NCBI RefSeq assembly: GCF_000203815.1
Contig: NW_004457695.1
Location: 248,001 to 312,000, forward strand
Direction: 5' to 3'
DNA length: 64,000 nucleotides
Origin: Cavenderia fasciculata
Taxonomy: Eukaryota > Evosea > Eumycetozoa > Acytosteliales > Cavenderiaceae
The stretch's first letter is position 1; every line of letters begins with the position of its first letter. This document shows positions 22,212 through 32,456 of this stretch, piece by piece. The translations under genes were made by a program, and so were the position numbers. The notes under the pieces were generated by a model. That model saw only the letters and a list, made by a program, of their open reading frames with translations. It did not search any database and had not been told where the DNA came from.

Positions 22212-23504
22212 ATGTATTACGATATAATAACAGGAATAATAGGAATAATCATTTTAGTTTTCTTTTATATGAAAACAAAATCGGTTGATTCAAATCAACA
22301 ACAGCCACTATTGATCAATGAAACTAGTACAACAACAAGTTTTGGTCCAAAAGAATTTAAAAAAAAGAAACCAACTATTCTAATAGTTACGATGGATGGT
22401 GGAGGTATGAGAGGAATCATCACAATAGGTATCCTCCAAAAATTAAAAGAATTACTTGGTACTGATATTACCAATGACTGTCACATGATGTGTGGTACTA
22501 GTACTGGGGGTCTACTATCTATTGCGAGAGCCATTGACTTGGAGTATAGTTATCTACGTGATTTCTATATTCGACTAGGTGCCAATATTTTTGGCAACCC
22601 TTTAGAAAACCTATTCAATCATGGAACCCTAGCCAATCAAGTTGAATTAAAAAAGGAACTTGAACAAATTCAATTATTAACAGGAAAAAATTTAAGCCAA
22701 TTTGTTCAAAATGTATGTAATTTATATCAATTATATTAAAATCATATCAAAATCTTATAAATATTTTTTAATTTTTTCTAGAAAAAATTATTTGTTGTAG
22801 CATGTGGAAAAGAAATAGATTCAAATAGTGGATTTGAATCAGTATTAATTAAAAATTATGGTACCGAACATCAACAAATGTCAGTGGTTCAATCTTTATT
22901 GGCCACATCGGCAGCACCTTGTTACTTTCCAAGTGTCAAGATTGGTACTCAAAAGTTTATCGATGGTGGAGCCATTAACAACAATCCAACCTTTTTGGCA
23001 TATATTGAAGCCAAAGAACTGTATCCACTCAAAGACTACAATTATGTGATAGTGTCACTTGGAACTGGTGGCATCGATTCAAAGGCGCCATCATTACCAA
23101 AAAAACCAAAAACCAACTCCACTCCTAAACCACCAAAGTCATTGGGAGATTCGAGTTTGGGTACTATTAATAACGTTATCGACAATGTTGGAAATGCTTC
23201 CAATAATATATCTGATAGTTCAAATGACATTCTAAAGATTGGAAATGATGTAATGAAGGGTATTGCAAACTCTCATAAACAACATTGCCATTTTATGAAT
23301 TATATATCTGGTAATAATGATGGTGTTCAATACTATAGATTCAATCCGGAATTAAAAAAGTCAATCAAACTTCAAGATACTTCAAAAGAAGCATTAAAAG
23401 CAATGGATGAAGCTGTTGATAATTTCATGAAAGACCAAAAGGTTAAAGAAATGATCATTGATTTAAAGAAATCACTTTCAAAAGTTTCTCCAACTCCTGC
23501 TTAG
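22212..23504 (+). CDS. Patatin-like phospholipase
   Basis: Exons 22212-22712 and 22782-23504, phase 0, give 407 residues. One N-terminal membrane segment (residues ~6-20) would anchor the enzyme. The catalytic signature is complete: oxyanion loop MDGGGMRG at 61-68, nucleophile Ser97 in GTSTGG, and Asp228 in DGGAINNNP. The fold continues with VSLGTGG. Such enzymes release fatty acids from phospholipids or act on other acyl lipids; the exact substrate cannot be read from sequence. The final ~100 residues are Ser/Asn-rich, then helical. The adjacent, oppositely oriented gene is a degenerate relative, so the pair probably arose by inverted duplication followed by divergence. Confidence 0.85.
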
Positions 23505-23588
23505 ATTTTTAAATAAATAAATAAATAAAATAAAATAAATAAACAATTCATTTAAATTCAAAGATATACAAACTATACTATACTATAT

Positions 23589-24591
23589 TTATTCAAAAGG
23601 TGTTTCCTCTGAAGATAAATGAGAAGCAGCCACTGTTCTACCAAAGATACGTTTTTTAGTTTGGTCAAACAAATAGTTTACTCCAAAAGCTATTACACCT
23701 GGGGTATCAGGGGTTTCAACATTTCTAAAATCCTTTTTGACACCTTTTCTCCAACGCTTTACCATGGTGTGACAATTGAATAATAGTAGGTGATACCCAA
23801 TTTTACCTCCTCTTCTTTTACACTCTACATAATCAGTAATGGCATGACTAATAGTCGATTCTATTTCTTGATTATTTCCTGATCTTATATCACCTCTATA
23901 AAGCTAAATAAATAAATAAATATTATTTATTTAAAAAAGAATAGTGCATACTGTGTTATAAATACCTTTGATCTACTTTTTAAAATAATATTAGCATTTG
24001 TAATTCTGATGGTTCCAAAGTTGTTCAATAGACCTTGAGATAGATCATATTTGACCCTTACAAAATCGATAAATGTATTATTCTCCTTGTTGTAGAGATA
24101 GTAATGTTCACCAGATTCAAAGGTTTCAAAATAAGTTACAATCTCGCCATGTGTTAAATCTTGTCCCAACATTATTAACTACAAAAACAAAAAGTTAGTA
24201 GTAGTAATTTGTGGTTTTTGATAAGAAAGAATATAATTACAGGTTTAGTATAAATATGTTGAAAAGAAGGTAGAGGAATAGTTTTTTTAAACAATGATTT
24301 CATTTGTACTTGAAAATGAGCTACTTTGTATAATAGGTTGTGAGCCAACAATGTTGCAATGAGTGATGCAATCAGATAGTGCAAATAGTAGAATGAGAGA
24401 GCACTAATCGATAGACACATAAACAGAGTCCTTTCAATACCAACCTTTGATTCGGAATAGGTTGGTACTCCTGATGATGATGATGATGATGATGCACCAT
24501 GTCGTGGTAACCTCAAGTGACGTCCTGCCACCTGATAACTATCCTCTCTTTGTAACTCTGTACTGTAATTGTTTTGGTAAAATATATCCAT
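23589..24591 (-). CDS. Membrane-anchored LRAT-like (permuted NlpC/P60) protein
   Basis: Exons 24591-24241, 24178-23966 and 23903-23589, all phase 0, give 292 residues. The ATG at 24591 is preferred to the in-frame TTG at 24600. Residues ~55-85 are hydrophobic and likely membrane-spanning. The C-terminal part shows the LRAT-type order: HGEIVTYF, then H142 in EHYYLYNKENNTFIDFV (compare HYAIYVG in LRAT proteins), then C232 in YHLLLFNCHTMVKRW (compare NCEHFV). LRAT-like proteins are acyltransferases or phospholipases using that His and Cys. Similarity is by motif only, so the enzyme role is inference. The gene converges on the patatin gene 85 bp away. Confidence 0.5.
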
Positions 24592-25015
24592 TTCTATCAA
24601 TATTATTCATTATATAGATATTTGATTAGGTTGATTGATCCCTATACGTCCATTGTTGTTCACCTAAATTATTGATAACAAAAAGAAAAATGATTGGGGA
24701 AAAAAACCAGACAAGATGATTGTATCGTACGCTCAAGCTGTTCTCTCCCCTTTGATATTTATATGTGTATAGTACTATACATATATATACACAATTGTTT
24801 TTGGCTCTTCTCTACATTTGGAATAAATAGTTTCTCACATAGATAGGAAGATAGTAACTACTACTACTAATAAAAATCTGCGCGTTTATATACCCAATCT
24901 GGAATGGTGGGGGATTTTATCCGAACCACTACCTGGCTCATTGACCAAGTGGTTCATACATACTCTTTAAAGTTGAGGTCTTTTTTTTTTTTAATCACAA
25001 CAAAAAGAGAGAATC
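24592..25015. other. Divergent intergenic region
   Basis: A 424-bp AT-rich spacer between divergent starts. A 12-T tract at 24981-24992 just before the ATG at 25016 is the usual dictyostelid transcription-start context. No further gene is visible. Confidence 0.4.
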
Positions 25016-26787
25016 ATGTACAACAACAAACAAATAACATTATTCACTTTATTACTTTCATTGTGTAAGATTGATCATTACTCTAGCTAAATGTCGAGGT
25101 GACAACGAGATGATGATCGATGATCTGGTCAAAAAACTAACTAAAATTTTGTTTATCTCTCTCTCTATTTGCTATGTAGTACTAGTGACAGTCTCAGTCC
25201 AGTTGGTCTCAGGACAACAATGTGAATCACAATTAAATAGTAATTCATTCTTTATTCAACCTAATCTATGTGCATGGACTGTTAGAACGGGACTAGTTGA
25301 ACCACGTACCATCCGTGTCATGTCGAATGGAGATATCTTGGTGTTGGAGAAACCACCTGCCAGTCAAATAACTGTCATGTTTGATTCAAACAAGAACGGT
25401 GTGATTGATGGCAATGAGATTGCAGTACTTGCCAAACAAGCAAATTTGAACCACGGTCTAACAGTTCAAGGTGCCTATTTGTATGCTACCACTCCAACCA
25501 CTGTCTATAGATGGAAGTATACACCAGGCAATAGAACTAATCTAGGTACACCAGAGACTGTAATGACTGGTGTACCTGCCAACTCTCCCAATATTATGAA
25601 TGGACATTCCACTCGTACCATTGAATTTGTCAACAGTACCTCTGACGGTTTCTATCTAAGTATTGGTAGTGCAGAAAATCTTGACGCTACATCTATTCGT
25701 TCACGTGTTGTCAAATGCTCTTTTGACCTATCTGCCATTCCACAAGGTGGCTATACGTACAGTCAATGCACAGTATTTGCCGACGGATGTAGAAATGAAG
25801 TTGGTCTACGTGTAGACTCTAAAGGTAGATTATGGGGTGTTGAAAATGGTATGGATAATCTAAATAGAGCTGATATTGGTGGTGACATTCATATGGATAA
25901 TCCATGTGAAGAAGTTAACATATTTACAAATGAAGGAGGTGTAAGTAGTAAAACATAAAACCAAAAAAAAAAAAAAGATATCTCTATTTAATCAAAATAC
26001 TTATTCTACCTTCTTCTTCTTCTTATTCTTATTCTTTTAGTTTTATGGATACCCATATTGTTTTAGTGAAGGTAAATTAGCAGCTCCTTACGGAAAAGGT
26101 AATAGAACTCAATGGGCCGTGAGTCTGACCGACACAACTCACACGGATGTATGGTGTGACAACTCTACCAATGTTGGCAAACCAGTGTTTTGTATGCCAG
26201 CCCATGCTGCACCTCTTGACATTATGTTTAATGATCTTTCCACATTCCCACCTCCACTCAACAGAGGTGTCTTGGTTTCACATCATGGATCATGGAATAG
26301 AAAACCAACTGCTGGTTATCAAGTATGTAAATTAGATAATAATATATATATAGGCAGTTAATATTAATATTTATTTATTTCATAGGTAGTTGCAATTGAT
26401 ACTGATCCAACTAGTGGACTTCCTATTCAAGGAAGTTTAACCAAAGTGATTGGAGTTCCAACTGATGGAAATGAATGGAATATTAGACCTGTCAGTCTTG
26501 CCATCCTTAGACCATGTGGTGCCTATACCGAATGTTTATTATTCTCTGATGATAATACTAATTCAGTTTATGCTGTTAGGTATGTATTTAAATTAAAAGA
26601 ATACATGTTAAATACATGTGATTCAATGTTATTAATTAATTAATTATTTTAAATATTTAGATCAACATTAAATGATAATACTACAACTGGATCAACAACA
26701 GGATCATCATCTATTACTACTCCATCATTATCATCATCATTGTTTATTATTATGATTGTATTATCTTGTTTGATTTTCATCAATTAA
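25016..26787 (+). CDS. Secreted, probably GPI-anchored glucose/sorbosone dehydrogenase-like protein
   Basis: Exons 25016-25064, 25180-25940, 26041-26322, 26386-26579 and 26661-26787 give 470 residues. The first exon encodes MYNNKQITLFTLLLSL, and splicing at GTAAGA/TATGTAG joins it to LLVTVSVQLVSGQQC, a clean signal peptide. If this intron is not used, an ATG at 25110 also gives a signal peptide. The body looks like a PQQ-type six-bladed propeller of the glucose/sorbosone dehydrogenase family (EPRTIRVMSNGDILVLEKP; NEVGLRVDSKGRLWGVENG; GVLVSHHGSWNRKP). The propeller continues across three introns. The protein ends in a Ser/Thr stretch and a hydrophobic tail with no cytosolic residues, typical of GPI attachment. 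Cofactor and substrate are not proven. Confidence 0.75.
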
Positions 26788-26916
26788 AAAAGTGTAAATA
26801 ATTAAAAAAACAAATAAAGTAAATATTTATTAAAAATATTATTTAATATTGAAACTATAATAAATCGAATATATAGTACATATTTTGAACCATCCATCTA
26901 GATTACGTTGATTGAA

Positions 26917-29696
26917 TTAATTTAATTTAATATCATGAATTGATTTGGTCAAACAACTATCAAGTTTTAAACCCTTGAGAACATCATATTGACGTTCAGA
27001 TACATGTGATGCATATACATTGATCTCCTTGTCAATCCTTTGAATATCTCTTGTAAATCTTTCTTCAAAGTCTAAGTACATGAGAAATGAATAATTAAAT
27101 TAATATTAATATATTTTGGTTAGATTTAAAGTATTATTTTCTTTTTATAAATCATTTGGTACATACGTTTCCAACAACTATTACCACCAGTAATGACAAC
27201 ATTATTTAATAAACTTGCATGTTCTGGAATGGACTTAATCAATGATAAAGTAGATTCAACAATACCAGCTGATTTAATTTGATTCAATGCTGGATCAAAC
27301 AAAATTTCTGGTGCTCTAAATGAAATAAATAAATAAATAAATAAATATTAATTTGATTAAATATTTCTATTTTCTATTTTCTATTTTTTGAACATACGAA
27401 AATCTTAAAGAATCGGAAACTGAACCCTTTGAAGCATCAGCTTTATAGTCCATTGAAACTTGACACAATTCATAATATCTTTCCTTGAGTGGTTCACGTC
27501 TTGATTGGAGGAAGATCTTGGCTTCGGTACCATACTCTTGGGCACGAGCTGTGGTATAGTGAGCAATGGTACTACCAGTGACTGGGAAGGATACAACCTT
27601 GACATGCTTGCGATTAACAATACAAACAATAGAGGTAGCACCATGACCCATCATAACAACAGTTCCACTCTCGAGACCGTGTACTTGGAGCACCAAGAGA
27701 GCAGCATCCTTTACAATAAAAGAAGTACTAAACAACTTGCCGTGGAGTTGCTTCAAAAATGGAAGCTGGGTCATTTGTCCTGGACTGAGAGCCATGTGGA
27801 TGGGTGAAGAGATGTTGTAACGCTCATTGAAACCTGCTGTCAAAATATGACGAATGATTTGGTAATTGGTTGTCAAACGACCAATATCAAAACAACCACC
27901 GATAACTGGAGTCTGTATTGTTCCGTGTGCCGATCTACCAATATTCCATGTCTCACGATCCATTGAACTCATAACATAATGTGGTGAATAATCTTGATGT
28001 AAACTAGCTCTTGATAAATCAGATAAATATGCTGATGAATAATTTGAATACTAAAAATCAAAATAAATCAAAATAGAATATTAATTAATTAATTAAATTT
28101 TTAAAATATTATATGTTTGTTTTTTTTTGACATACTTTGATATATTCAGAACCAAAATCAATATAGATAAACTTTCCTTTTGTAAAACTTTGAATATTCT
28201 TGACTGTTAGATACCAACATTTAGTTGGTTCAGAGGCTGGAGCAACGGTCATCTTTTTAAATCTTTGGGCAAGTGTTCCGAGGATACCCTTTTTCTTTTC
28301 AAGACGTTCTTCTTGGACATGGACATTTGGTTCTTCAAACTTAAAGGCAGAGTAAGAGTAATTCTTAATGTAGACATTCTTCCACAATGCATCCTTGGTC
28401 AATGTCTTGAAATAAGATTTGCTGGTCGATCTGAATCGTCCAATATCCGTAATAGACAACATGTTGAGAATACTAAAGAACAAGTATTCTGGTACCTTTG
28501 TAAAGTAATCATCTTCAGGTTGGAATCCTCTAATAATGATTTTAGCAGAAGTAGAGGAAGTGGCAGTTGATAGGTCATCATTTGACTTTTTAAGTTCAGT
28601 TGATGGATATTGAGCCAACATCATTTGAGCTTTGACATAGGTACTGATAGCAGTCTCCAAATCACCTTTATCCTTTTCAAAACTATCGGCGAGGAAGAAG
28701 ATCTCTTTGGCCAGTTTCATATCGGCCTTTTGTTGATCGGTGAGGTTGAGACCTTGGTGAATACGCAAAAACATCATGTCGACACGCATAATGTACTTTC
28801 TGCCCGACAAGACCTCAGCACCTTCGTGGAGAGTGTCGTGGTTGAATAGGATGGCCGATCCCTTGCGTGGCTTGACCGACTCTGTCAATACATGAGTATC
28901 AAGCTCGAGAGGATTAGCTGGCAAGTAAAAGTTGGTGTGACCACCTTCAAACTCGTCGTTCAAGTAGATTTGCATCGTATAAATACTACGCTTGTTTTGT
29001 TCACTTGCATAGACAGCGTCGAGATGTGGTTTGAATCTACCTCCAGGTTCATAACGCCCAAATGTAAAACAATCATCCAATTCCAATGGAATCCAAATAC
29101 CATCTTGATCGAATCCATATGGTCTAACTCCTTCAATCTCTTCTTTTTTAAAATGTTGTCTAAAAAATATTAAATATTAAAATATTAATATATTTATATT
29201 AAATCTCTATCTCTATCTCTATCTCTCTTTTTCTATTTACATACTCTAATCTCTTCCACAAGATATTTGAAAGATCTTTATTCTTTCCAATATAACGTAA
29301 ATTGTTTCTGTATTCCTTTGGGAACTCCTTTTCAATTGTACGGTATCCTTTTGATTCACTTTCTTTTACATAGAAACTATAGAATAGATATAGTTAGATA
29401 GAAAGAAAGATTAATATTAAGAACTAGTGTATGTATGTGTGGTGTGTATGAGTGATAGGTTTAAAAACAACATACTCGCATTCTTCAGCTGACAACATAT
29501 CATGTACCAAGAAACCATGTGATGTTTGAAGATTTAAGTCTTGTCTTGAAGTAGTACTATTGTTGTTGTTGTTGTTATCAGATGCTGAGAATAACCCAAA
29601 GTCGTTAAAGTCACTACCCGTAATGATACGGCCTTCAGGTACACTGACTGTAGCCTCTTCAACAGGTGAAGAGGTCGATGTTGTTGATGTCTCCAT
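26917..29696 (-). CDS. 2OG-Fe(II) prolyl hydroxylase / F-box / actin-like fusion
   Basis: Exons 29696-29476, 29376-29245, 29159-28136, 28050-27398, 27315-27167 and 27071-26917 give 777 residues with every junction in phase. Residues ~60-250 are a prolyl-4-hydroxylase-type oxygenase: iron ligands H163 and D165 (KPHLDAVY), H229 (TLHEGAEVLSG) and 2-oxoglutarate-binding K239. Residues ~338-385 form an F-box (VPEYLFFSILNMLSITDIG). From ~445 on is an actin-related fold (FIYIDFGSEYIK; APEILFDP; NNVVITGGNS). The second phosphate loop is degenerate (VVMMGHGATS). F-boxes dock on Skp1 in SCF ubiquitin ligases; plant ARP8 joins an F-box to an actin fold. An SCF adaptor that senses oxygen or modifies its own target is inference. 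The longest exon alone spans oxygenase, F-box and the first actin strand, so the fusion is not an artefact of joining exons. Confidence 0.8.
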
Positions 29697-29965
29697 TTTA
29701 TTTTATATAAATATATAAATATATAAATAGATATATAGATATATAGATAGATAGATAAAAAGAATATATGCACACAGCAACAATTGTATGAGGAAATGGT
29801 TAAGTTGGTTACATTGATTTTCTTGCTAATTTCTTTGCGGACCTTTCGATGAAAAGCAGATCTTATGAATTTTTGGTGGTTCACAGTTTAGGTCGAGTTC
29901 ATGAAACTAGAAAGTTTATCATTAAATATTTATCACATTCCAAGTAATAATAATATTATTTTTTA

Positions 29966-32407
29966 ATGTCAACTATAACTGATTTTGATAACAGCCTACT
30001 AAATCATATTAAACAATCAATCATCGAGTTATCATCATCATCATCAACAAGTACTTCTACAACAACAAATAGTGTTAAAAAAGATGTTCTTCTAATTATT
30101 GATGACAACCCAATCATAAAAGTAATAAGAAATAGATATTTATTATCTTGTATATTATCTAGAATACATTATGTAACACTGAAGAGTATTGAATTTGGGA
30201 GTACTACTACAACAACTGCCACAATACACGTCAACAATCATCCAACCATTTACAAATACAATCAAATCATAGATGTATGGTGGATGCTTGATAATGGGTA
30301 TATCAACCTACTACACTATCGATTAGATAGAAATGACTATATACAAATGTATGGGAGAACGGAAAGAGAAGAATCGGAACTCTTGGAAAGGATCTTTCAA
30401 ACAAAAGACTATGCTCTAGTTGCCAAGATGGTAGATCGATACCGACTAGTCTTTCTCACCAACAATAGTGTTGACTTGTCATGCTATAGCGGTCGTCTAG
30501 ATGTATTCAAGTTAATATTGTCAATTCAGGATCCAGATAATATACCCATATCAGTTGCGGCCGTAGAGAATGCAATTAAATCTGGGTCACTTGAATTGGT
30601 TCAGTTCCTAGACACCACATTTCACGAATCATGTTCCCTATCTTGTATTAATACACGTCCGTTTTGTGAATCACACAATCAACAAATCATATCTTATTTC
30701 TTGTCCAAGATGGCTGCCAACGACACAGACAAAGAGACTACTCGTAGAAAACAAAAATCATTAGATGGATTGACTATACTTTGTACATTGGATTTTGATC
30801 TAATCAATCAATACCTTTATTGTGATGAAAGTAATTTGGAACAATCGACACTTACCAACTTTGTAATGTCTACTGTTTTCTTTTTCCTCAATTTTCACGA
30901 AAAGATTAAAGGGTATCCACATGGTGCAGTTCACTCTAGCAATCTATTGGAATATTTGGGAAATAGTCAAGAGTATATTGTCAATGTTTCCAAAATCATT
31001 CCAATCATATTTAAACGTACACCACAACAAATGCAAGTGTTGCACAACAAAATATTCAAGATTATGGAAAATATTGATAGTCAAGGACCGTTATATCAAC
31101 CACTTTACAATATGCTGGTAGTCTATGAAATATTGGTCGAGAGTTTACCCGAATCATCGAGGAATGGGTCAGAGGAGAGACTGTTACACAACTTTTCAAC
31201 AAGAGGAATCATCAGACTGGGTGTGACTGACAAATCGGTCTTGGCATATATTGTCGACAAGTGCCAACCGGGTCTACGACTAAAAGAACATTATAGTGTG
31301 TTTGTTGTCACACAATACACTGCACTGGACCAACTCGATGCCATCATTGCTATTGACCCAACGTTTTTACAGTATCGACTCACTCGACTACGCGTAGCCT
31401 ATCATCAAGAGGTATTTGATCGTCTTGTTGAAATTGGTGTGCTTGGTAAACAGCTTATACTTCAGTATTGGGGTAATCGTGTAGGATCGTTTTGGGATTC
31501 TGCATGGATACGGTATTTAACGAAAAATGCTACCGACCAAATCAAAGGTGGTAGTTGGAAATTGGAAGGACATTCCTATGTCGATGCAAATACCATCGAT
31601 ATAGTCGCTCGTCTTTTAATTGAAGCTGGGGTCTCTCTTGAACCCGTCCAACAGATGCCAGGTATCCAAAATCTTTGTCAATCCAATGACAATTATCTAA
31701 TCAAATATATGGTCGCAACCAACAAATGTTGTGATGTATTTGCATTGGGTGGTGCCATACTCGGTGGTAATTTCCAACTATTCGATCATCTTGCATCGAT
31801 AAAAGATGTCAAACCATACAATGTAGACAAAGACATTCACTTTAACCAAACCTATATTTTATTCGCCATTGAACATCTCATTTCTCTAAATGATTTTGAA
31901 AGATTCAAAATATTTAGGAATCGTATCAATCATACAAAATTCGATGGTGAAATTCCAACTATGTGTATCAAATACTCCAACACCGAATTCTTTTCTCAAC
32001 TTGTTGCCATTGACTCGTCTTGTCAAACAGAAAAGCCAAACATGATGGCATTTGCAAAACGGGTTATCAAAAAACACAACATACCATTCTTGAAGTTTAT
32101 CCTCGATCGTGATGACAAAACTTATTCAACGCTAGACTTGAACCAACTATTCAGGGAAGCACTATTAAATGGCTGTGTCGAATCAATGTATAGACTAGTA
32201 CATCATTCCAATACTATATTCAAAAAAGATATTGGTAAAGTTTCATCTGGTGATATTATTAATTCAATCAAACTAGGTCATCTCCCTAGTTTAGTTTATC
32301 TTTATTCTTTAAACAAATTTATCTTAAAAGACAATAATAACACAAGACATGTTGACACCAAATTACCTTTCAACAAAACATTAACTTTATTCCTAAATGA
32401 AATTTGA
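29966..32407 (+). CDS. Large dictyostelid repeat protein (degenerate ankyrin type)
   Basis: A single 813-residue exon. After a Ser-rich stretch comes an N-terminal helix region with a hydrophobic core (IIKVIRNRYLLSCILSRIHYVTL) of the kind that opens many dictyostelid ankyrin-like multigene proteins. The rest is helix-turn-helix repeats with weak ankyrin character (SGRLDVFKLILSIQ; SGSLELVQFLDTT; NGCVESMYRLVHHS). No catalytic motif is visible. A protein-binding scaffold is the most I can infer. It is divergent from the hydroxylase/F-box/actin gene with 269 bp between starts. Confidence 0.7.
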   Translation: MSTITDFDNSLLNHIKQSIIELSSSSSTSTSTTTNSVKKDVLLIIDDNPIIKVIRNRYLLSCILSRIHYVTLKSIEFGSTTTTTATIHVNNHPTIYKYNQIIDVWWMLDNGYINLLHYRLDRNDYIQMYGRTEREESELLERIFQTKDYALVAKMVDRYRLVFLTNNSVDLSCYSGRLDVFKLILSIQDPDNIPISVAAVENAIKSGSLELVQFLDTTFHESCSLSCINTRPFCESHNQQIISYFLSKMAANDTDKETTRRKQKSLDGLTILCTLDFDLINQYLYCDESNLEQSTLTNFVMSTVFFFLNFHEKIKGYPHGAVHSSNLLEYLGNSQEYIVNVSKIIPIIFKRTPQQMQVLHNKIFKIMENIDSQGPLYQPLYNMLVVYEILVESLPESSRNGSEERLLHNFSTRGIIRLGVTDKSVLAYIVDKCQPGLRLKEHYSVFVVTQYTALDQLDAIIAIDPTFLQYRLTRLRVAYHQEVFDRLVEIGVLGKQLILQYWGNRVGSFWDSAWIRYLTKNATDQIKGGSWKLEGHSYVDANTIDIVARLLIEAGVSLEPVQQMPGIQNLCQSNDNYLIKYMVATNKCCDVFALGGAILGGNFQLFDHLASIKDVKPYNVDKDIHFNQTYILFAIEHLISLNDFERFKIFRNRINHTKFDGEIPTMCIKYSNTEFFSQLVAIDSSCQTEKPNMMAFAKRVIKKHNIPFLKFILDRDDKTYSTLDLNQLFREALLNGCVESMYRLVHHSNTIFKKDIGKVSSGDIINSIKLGHLPSLVYLYSLNKFILKDNNNTRHVDTKLPFNKTLTLFLNEI

Positions 32408-32456
32408 AATAAATGAATAAAAGATATATTATATTATATTATATTTATTATTATTA

